64,000 bases of DNA from Paraburkholderia sp. BCC1884 (lineage in GTDB: Bacteria > Pseudomonadota > Gammaproteobacteria > Burkholderiales > Burkholderiaceae). Positions 59,679 through 64,000 of this stretch are shown one piece after another. Within the stretch, counting starts at the first letter, position 1. Each line of letters begins with the position of its first letter. Position numbers and translations under genes: made by a program. Under the pieces are notes generated by a model. It searched no databases. It was not told the DNA's origin and saw only the letters and a program-made list of their open reading frames with translations. The stretch is from positions 283,344 to 347,343 of the forward strand of contig NZ_CAAJGL010000145.1 of assembly GCF_900996225.1 (NCBI RefSeq), read 5' to 3'.

Positions 59679-60408
59679 GACCGAATATATGCAGAATGCT
59701 TCTGTCGATCCGATTGAGGTTGTACGCAGGCATTCGCTGACGACGCTGGTCCGCGACGAAATCGAGCGGCACATCGTCGAGGGCGCGCTCGCACCGGGCG
59801 ACAAGCTCAACGAGGCCGACTGGGCCGCGCGTCTGCAGGTTTCGCGCGGGCCGGTGCGCGAGGCGTTTCGCGCGCTGGAGCAAGCCGGGCTGGTGCGCAC
59901 GGAGAAGAATCGCGGCGTGTTCGTGCGCACGGTGTCGCTGGCGGAAGCGGACGAGATTTACGCCGTGCGCGCGGTGCTGGAAGAGGCGGCGTGCCGGTTG
60001 CTGGCGGCGCGTATCGATGCGGGCAAGCTCGCCGTGCTGCGCGACTGGCTCGACGCGATGCGCGCAGCGCTCGATGCGCGGGACCACGATGGCTACGCGC
60101 GTGCCAACGTCGCCTTTCACGATGCGTTGGTGGCGGCGTCGGGCAATCTGAAGCTGTACGAGACGTATCGCAGATTGGTGAGTGAGCTGAGTCTGTTCCG
60201 GCGCGCTGCGCTGGTCGTGCAGGCGGATGCGATGGAACGCTCGCTGGCCGAGCATCGCGCGATTTTGACGGCGTTGGCGTCGCGCGATGCCGATCTTGCC
60301 GCGGCGCTGATGCATGCGCATGTGAGTGGCGGTCAGCAGCGCGCCCATGCCGCGTGCGAAGCGGCAGGGCCACTCGCCGCGGTGCAGATGTCGGCCGCGA
60401 CGGACTAA
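59677..60408 (+). CDS. phnR: GntR (FadR-subfamily) transcriptional regulator of phosphonate genes
   Basis: About 243 residues from ATG 59677 (59689 is possible). N-terminal winged helix: TTLVRDEIERHIVEGALAPG, then QVSRGPVREAFRALEQAGL and RTEKNRGVFV. The C-terminal FCD all-helical domain (EADEIYAVRAVLEEAACRLL, ANVAFHDALVAASGN, LAEHRAILTALASRD) has metal-binding His residues. A phosphonate-utilisation regulator of this type lies beside phnA/phnY genes in other Burkholderiales. It sits within the operon and probably controls it; the effector is unknown. Confidence 0.88.
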   Translation: MTEYMQNASVDPIEVVRRHSLTTLVRDEIERHIVEGALAPGDKLNEADWAARLQVSRGPVREAFRALEQAGLVRTEKNRGVFVRTVSLAEADEIYAVRAVLEEAACRLLAARIDAGKLAVLRDWLDAMRAALDARDHDGYARANVAFHDALVAASGNLKLYETYRRLVSELSLFRRAALVVQADAMERSLAEHRAILTALASRDADLAAALMHAHVSGGQQRAHAACEAAGPLAAVQMSAATD

Positions 60409-60458
60409 CAACCGTACGCGCTCAGGCGTACGGGGCATGCATGAACGGGAAGGAATCG

Positions 60459-61742
60459 ATGGAAAACGCGATGGCAAACACAAGCGAACGCACGATCGAA
60501 GTCAACGGCCGCAGCTATCGGCTGCCTACGCAACCGACCGTAGTGGTGTGTGTCGACGGTTGCGAGTTCGACTATCTCGAGGCCGCGGTTGCGGCCGGCG
60601 TCGCGCCGTTCATCGGCAAGATGCTCAAGGGCGGCGCGGCGTTCAAGGGCGACTGCGTGATTCCATCGTTCACCAACCCGAATAATCTGTCGATCGTGTG
60701 CGGCGTGCCGCCGTCGGTGCATGGCATCTGCGGCAATTACTTCTGGGACCCGGACGCGAATGGCGGTGAAGGCGCGGAAGTGATGATGAACGATCCCGCC
60801 TATCTGCGTGCGGGCACCTTGCTGGCCGCGGCCGCCGATGCGGGCTGCGCAGTGGCGGTGGTCACCGCGAAGGACAAACTGCGCCGCCTGCTCGGCTGGC
60901 AGATGAAAGGCATCTGTTTCTCGGCGGAAAAGGCCGACAAGGTGACGTTCGAAGAAAACGGCATCGGCGAAGTGCTCGATCTGGTCGGCCTGCCGGTGCC
61001 CGACGTGTATAGCGCGGGCTTGTCCGAATTCGTCTTCGCCGCCGGCGTGCGGCTCGCCCAAACACGCAAGCTCGACCTGATGTATCTGTCGACCACCGAT
61101 TACATCCAGCACAAATGGGCGCCGGGCACCGAAGGCGCGAACGCGTTCTACGCGATGATGGACGGCTACCTCGCGAAGCTCGACGCGCTTGGCTGGGTGA
61201 TCGGACTGACCGCCGATCACGGCATGAACGCCAAGCACGACCCGCAGACCGGCGAGCCGAATGTGATCTATCTGCAGGACGTGCTCGACGACTGGCTCGG
61301 CGCGAAGAAGGCGCGTGTCATTTTGCCGATCACCGATCCTTACGTGGTGCATCACGGCGCGCTCGGTTCGTTCGCGACAATTTATTTGCCACGCGATGTC
61401 GATGTCGCACAGGTGATCGAGCGTATCCGTGGGCTGCAGGGCATCGATGTCGTGCTCGACAACCCGGCGGCTTGCGAGCGTTTCGAACTGCCGAACGACC
61501 GCGTCGGCGATATCGTCGTGGTTAGCACGAAGCATGTCGTGCTCGGCACGCGGCGCGACGACCACGATCTTTCCGGGCTGACCGTGCCGCTACGCTCGCA
61601 TGGCGGGATTTCGGAGCAGGAGGTGCCACTGCTGTTCAATCGGCGTGTCGAGGGGTTGCCCAGCAGCGGCGGCAACGGCGGAAAGCGGCTGCGCAACTTC
61701 GATATCTTCGACATCGCCTTGAATCGCGTGTCGGCATCATGA
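60459..61742 (+). CDS. phnA: phosphonoacetate hydrolase
   Basis: A 427-residue alkaline-phosphatase-superfamily enzyme that cleaves phosphonoacetate to acetate and phosphate with two zinc ions. The metal and nucleophile ligands are visible: Asp in VCVDGCEFD, Thr in PSFTNPNNLS, Asp and His in TTDYIQHKW, Asp-His in TADHGMN and His in RSHGG. ATG 60459 has AAGGAA 5-6 bases before; ATGs at 60441 and 60471 are alternatives. Its stop overlaps the next ATG (ATGA), so it is coupled to phnY. Confidence 0.93.
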   Translation: MENAMANTSERTIEVNGRSYRLPTQPTVVVCVDGCEFDYLEAAVAAGVAPFIGKMLKGGAAFKGDCVIPSFTNPNNLSIVCGVPPSVHGICGNYFWDPDANGGEGAEVMMNDPAYLRAGTLLAAAADAGCAVAVVTAKDKLRRLLGWQMKGICFSAEKADKVTFEENGIGEVLDLVGLPVPDVYSAGLSEFVFAAGVRLAQTRKLDLMYLSTTDYIQHKWAPGTEGANAFYAMMDGYLAKLDALGWVIGLTADHGMNAKHDPQTGEPNVIYLQDVLDDWLGAKKARVILPITDPYVVHHGALGSFATIYLPRDVDVAQVIERIRGLQGIDVVLDNPAACERFELPNDRVGDIVVVSTKHVVLGTRRDDHDLSGLTVPLRSHGGISEQEVPLLFNRRVEGLPSSGGNGGKRLRNFDIFDIALNRVSAS

Positions 61743-63190
61743 ACGCCGTGCTGCGGGACCATCCGGCTTTTCGGACGGAAGCGCTGCGGCTGGAAGGCGA
61801 ACGCGCAACACGCACGCGCACGCTCGATGTACTGGATCCCTATACCGGCACGCGCGTCGGCACCGTGCCGCTCGCCAGCGTCGACGATGTGCGCGCCGCG
61901 CTCGAGTATGCGGCGGCTTATCAGCCGAAGCTCACGCGCTATGAGCGCTCGCAGATTCTCGAACGCGCCGCGGCTTTGTTGCGTGAGCGCACGGAAGAAG
62001 CGTCGGATGTGATTTCGCGCGAGTCGGGCTTGTCGAAGCAGGACTCGCGTTATGAGATCGGCCGGGTGGCCGATGTTTTCAAGTTTGCGTCGATCGAAGC
62101 GTTGCGCGACGACGGACAGAGCTTCTCCTGCGATCTCACGCCGCATGGCAAGAAGCGGCGAGTGTTTTCGCAGCGCGAACCGCTCGCGGGCGTGATCGTC
62201 GCGATTACGCCGTTCAACCATCCAATGAACCAGGTCGCGCACAAGGTGGCGCCGGCCATCGCGACGAATAATCGCGTGGTGTTGAAGCCGTCGGAGAAGG
62301 TGCCGTTGTCGGCACTTTATCTGGCGGACCTTCTCTATGAAGCTGGTTTGCCCGCGCCGATGTTGCAGGTGTTGACCGGCGATCCGCGCGAAATCGCCGA
62401 CGAGTTGATTACGCATCCCCTGGTGGAGCTCGTGACGTTCACGGGTGGTGTGGCGATCGGCAAATACATTGCGGCGAAGGCGGCGTATCGGCGTGTCGTG
62501 TTGGAACTGGGCGGCAACGATCCGCTGATCGTGCTCGACGACGCCGATCTCGAACGCGCGGCGACGCTTGCGGTGCAAGGCTCGTATAAGAACTCGGGGC
62601 AGCGCTGCACGGCGGTCAAACGGATACTGGTGCAAAAGCGTATTGCTGCGGATTTCACCGAGCTGGTGGTGGAGAAAACGCGGGCGTGGAGCTTCGGCGA
62701 TCCGTTCGACGAAACGAATCAGATGGGCACCGTGATCGACGTCGCCGCGGCGCAGCTGTTCGAAGCGCGGGTGAACGAAGCGGTGGCGAACGGCGCGCGG
62801 CTCGTGATCGGCAACCGGCGCACGGGCGCGTTGTATTCGCCGACCGTGCTCGATTGCGTCGATCCGTCGATGACGCTGGTGCGCGAGGAAACCTTTGGCC
62901 CGGTGTCGCCGATCATCACCTTCGATACGCTCGACGACGCTATCCGCATTAGTAACGGGACGCCGTTCGGGTTGTCTTCGGGTGTGTGCACGAACCGGCA
63001 GGATGCGATTACGCGCTTCATCAATGAATTGCGTGTGGGGACGGTCAACGTCTGGGAAGTGCCGGGGTTCCGGATCGAGCTGACGCCGTTTGGCGGCATC
63101 AAGGATTCCGGGCTTGGCTATAAGGAAGGTGTTCAGGAAGCGATGAAGAGCTTCACCAATCTGAAGACCTTTTCATTACCGTGGGAGTAA
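61739..63190 (+). CDS. phnY: phosphonoacetaldehyde dehydrogenase
   Basis: A 483-residue aldehyde dehydrogenase that oxidises phosphonoacetaldehyde to phosphonoacetate with NAD+. The catalytic Cys is in SGQRCTAVKRIL, the Glu in VVLELGGNDPL and the NAD-binding Asn in ITPFNHPMNQV. The C-terminal part has GLSSGVCTNR and EVPGFRIELTPFGGIKDSG. It is coupled to phnA by a 4-base overlap and to the HD protein by 4 bases. PhnW, which makes its substrate from 2-aminoethylphosphonate, is not in the window. Confidence 0.92.
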   Translation: MNAVLRDHPAFRTEALRLEGERATRTRTLDVLDPYTGTRVGTVPLASVDDVRAALEYAAAYQPKLTRYERSQILERAAALLRERTEEASDVISRESGLSKQDSRYEIGRVADVFKFASIEALRDDGQSFSCDLTPHGKKRRVFSQREPLAGVIVAITPFNHPMNQVAHKVAPAIATNNRVVLKPSEKVPLSALYLADLLYEAGLPAPMLQVLTGDPREIADELITHPLVELVTFTGGVAIGKYIAAKAAYRRVVLELGGNDPLIVLDDADLERAATLAVQGSYKNSGQRCTAVKRILVQKRIAADFTELVVEKTRAWSFGDPFDETNQMGTVIDVAAAQLFEARVNEAVANGARLVIGNRRTGALYSPTVLDCVDPSMTLVREETFGPVSPIITFDTLDDAIRISNGTPFGLSSGVCTNRQDAITRFINELRVGTVNVWEVPGFRIELTPFGGIKDSGLGYKEGVQEAMKSFTNLKTFSLPWE

Positions 63191-63194
63191 TAGC

Positions 63195-63755
63195 GTGGCA
63201 CTGAGTCTGAACGACATCCGTTCACTGTTCGAGCAATATGGCGCGCTCGCTTATAGCGGCGAGCCGGTGACGCAACTCGAGCATGCGTTGCAGAGTGGGG
63301 CGTTGGCGGAAGAGGCGGGCGCCGACGAGGAACTGGTCGCCGCTGCGTTTTTGCACGACCTTGGGCATCTGCTCAATCTCCAGGGCGAGACGCCGACGGA
63401 GCGGGGCATCGACGATCTGCATCAGTATTTCGCGCTGCCGTTCTTGCGGCCGGTGCTGTCGGACGCGGTGCTCGAGCCGATTCGCCTGCACGTCGACGCC
63501 AAGCGCTGCCTGTGCGCGATCGATGATACGTACTTCGGCCAGCTTTCCGCCGACTCGGTGCGTAGTCTGGAACTGCAGGGTGGGATTTTCAGCAAGGAGG
63601 AGGCGGCCGCGTTTCTGCAGAAGCCTTTTGCCGAGGACGCGCTGCGTCTGCGTAGGTGGGACGATCTTGCCAAAGTGGAGAATCGTGTGACGCCGGATAT
63701 CGATCACTATATGGGATTGGTCGAGCGTGTGATGAGTAAGCACGCGGCCGTGTGA
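63195..63755 (+). CDS. PhnZ-like HD-domain phosphonate oxygenase
   Basis: A 186-residue HD-domain protein starting at GTG 63195 (GGGAG 7-8 bases before). The residues known for PhnZ are all present: Tyr 20 and Glu 23 (AYSGEP), His 30 (QLEHALQ), His 54-Asp 55 and His 58 (FLHDLGH), His 76 (DLHQYF), His 99 (RLHVDAK) and an Asp near 156-157 (WDDLAK). PhnZ is a mixed-valence di-iron oxygenase that cleaves 1-hydroxy-2-aminoethylphosphonate to glycine and phosphate. Here it follows PhnA/PhnY rather than the 2-aminoethylphosphonate hydroxylase that makes that substrate, so it may act on another hydroxyphosphonate. It is annotated elsewhere as phosphonate-operon HD protein of unclear role. Confidence 0.82.
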   Translation: MALSLNDIRSLFEQYGALAYSGEPVTQLEHALQSGALAEEAGADEELVAAAFLHDLGHLLNLQGETPTERGIDDLHQYFALPFLRPVLSDAVLEPIRLHVDAKRCLCAIDDTYFGQLSADSVRSLELQGGIFSKEEAAAFLQKPFAEDALRLRRWDDLAKVENRVTPDIDHYMGLVERVMSKHAAV

Positions 63756-64000
63756 GTTTCGGCTGGGCTTCTGCTGGTCTTTTGCTGAGGCTCAGCATGT
63801 CCGGCTTGGGGTGGGTCGGTTCGTCTGTTTCGCCATCTTCTTGCTGCCGTTCGGGCGCAATCGGGACACGTCAAAATAACGCTTGCAAGGCCCGGTTTGG
63901 GTCGCTAGAATCTCGCTCTTTCGTGCTTCGGACACCGGGGCACGGGGAGGCGGGAGAGCCAGCAATGGCAAGGGTTTGAGCGGGTTGGACGGGTTTGGGA
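63756..64000. other. end-of-window region
   Basis: About 245 bases after the phosphonate operon. It holds no gene; an open frame across it has no family features. The promoter at 63883-63911 lies in it. Confidence 0.5.
63883..63911 (+). promoter_or_regulatory. sigma70-type promoter pointing out of the window
   Basis: TTGCAA (63883-63888), a 17-base spacer, and TAGAAT (63906-63911); both boxes differ from consensus by two bases or fewer and the spacing is ideal. Transcription would run to the right. The downstream 90 bases have no gene, so it drives a gene or stable RNA beyond the window. Confidence 0.6.

Overview
The window is high-GC DNA with the gene content and codon habit of Burkholderiales, most like Paraburkholderia/Burkholderia sensu lato. 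The inference rests on the RND efflux triplet with a NodT-type outer-membrane factor, mmsAB with an MHS-family transporter, a 2-aminoethylphosphonate cluster, the DedA-PAP2-LssY fusion, UPF0060, DUF1289 and Lrp/LysE pairs. No rRNA, tRNA, CRISPR array, phage or intact insertion sequence was seen. The mix of catabolic islands, transporters and regulators suggests a metabolic accessory or second-chromosome region.

Layout. 1-6441: an unassigned CoA-linked catabolic cluster (CaiB/BaiF CoA-transferase end, acyl-CoA dehydrogenase, MmgE/PrpD, class II aldolase; on the other strand an MFS transporter translationally coupled to a 2-hydroxyacid dehydrogenase). 6442-8926: a scarred region with a GntR/UTRA regulator between two ~132-bp direct repeats, plus a decayed transketolase C-terminal gene. 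8927-13887: MHS transporter, mmsA, mmsB and a divergent LysR gene (valine/3-hydroxyisobutyrate-type catabolism). 13888-16347: small orphan genes. 16348-23194: a ribitol operon (AraC regulator, ABC importer, ribitol 2-dehydrogenase, FGGY ribulokinase). 23255-25561: an ABC-exporter remnant, an AraC gene, and a small conserved ORF with an MDR-type oxidoreductase. 25562-32540: an RND tripartite pump whose adaptor carries an extra C-terminal OmpA-like domain. 32740-43504: envelope and housekeeping genes (MltF-like transglycosylase, lone PqiB, truncated sulfatase-modifying-factor-like protein, DedA-PAP2-LssY, Lrp/LysE, UPF0060, DUF1289, DUF1993). 43809-47107: a sedolisin (S53) and a serine-carboxypeptidase-like (S10) protein in tandem. 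47325-54171: small secreted proteins, an RRM-like protein, NadE, an L,D-transpeptidase, an EamA transporter and a UbiB/ABC1-like protein without kinase residues, with a 15-unit hexanucleotide repeat between the last two. 54392-63755: a phosphonate island (DeoR regulator, phnSTUV importer, GntR regulator, phnA, phnY, PhnZ-like HD oxygenase). The window ends at a good sigma70-type promoter pointing off the edge.

How they work together. In the ribitol operon the importer brings in the pentitol, RbtD oxidises it to D-ribulose and the kinase yields D-ribulose-5-phosphate. In the phosphonate island PhnSTUV imports 2-aminoethylphosphonate; PhnY oxidises phosphonoacetaldehyde to phosphonoacetate and PhnA hydrolyses that to acetate and phosphate. 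The expected transaminase PhnW is not in the window, while a PhnZ-type oxygenase offers a second, oxidative C-P cleavage route. The mms genes feed 3-hydroxyisobutyrate into propionyl-CoA. The strongest leads are the adaptor-OmpA fusion, the PhnZ-like protein beside PhnA/PhnY, the UbiB-like pseudokinase with its neighbouring repeat, and the repeat-flanked decayed region at 6.6-8.9 kb.
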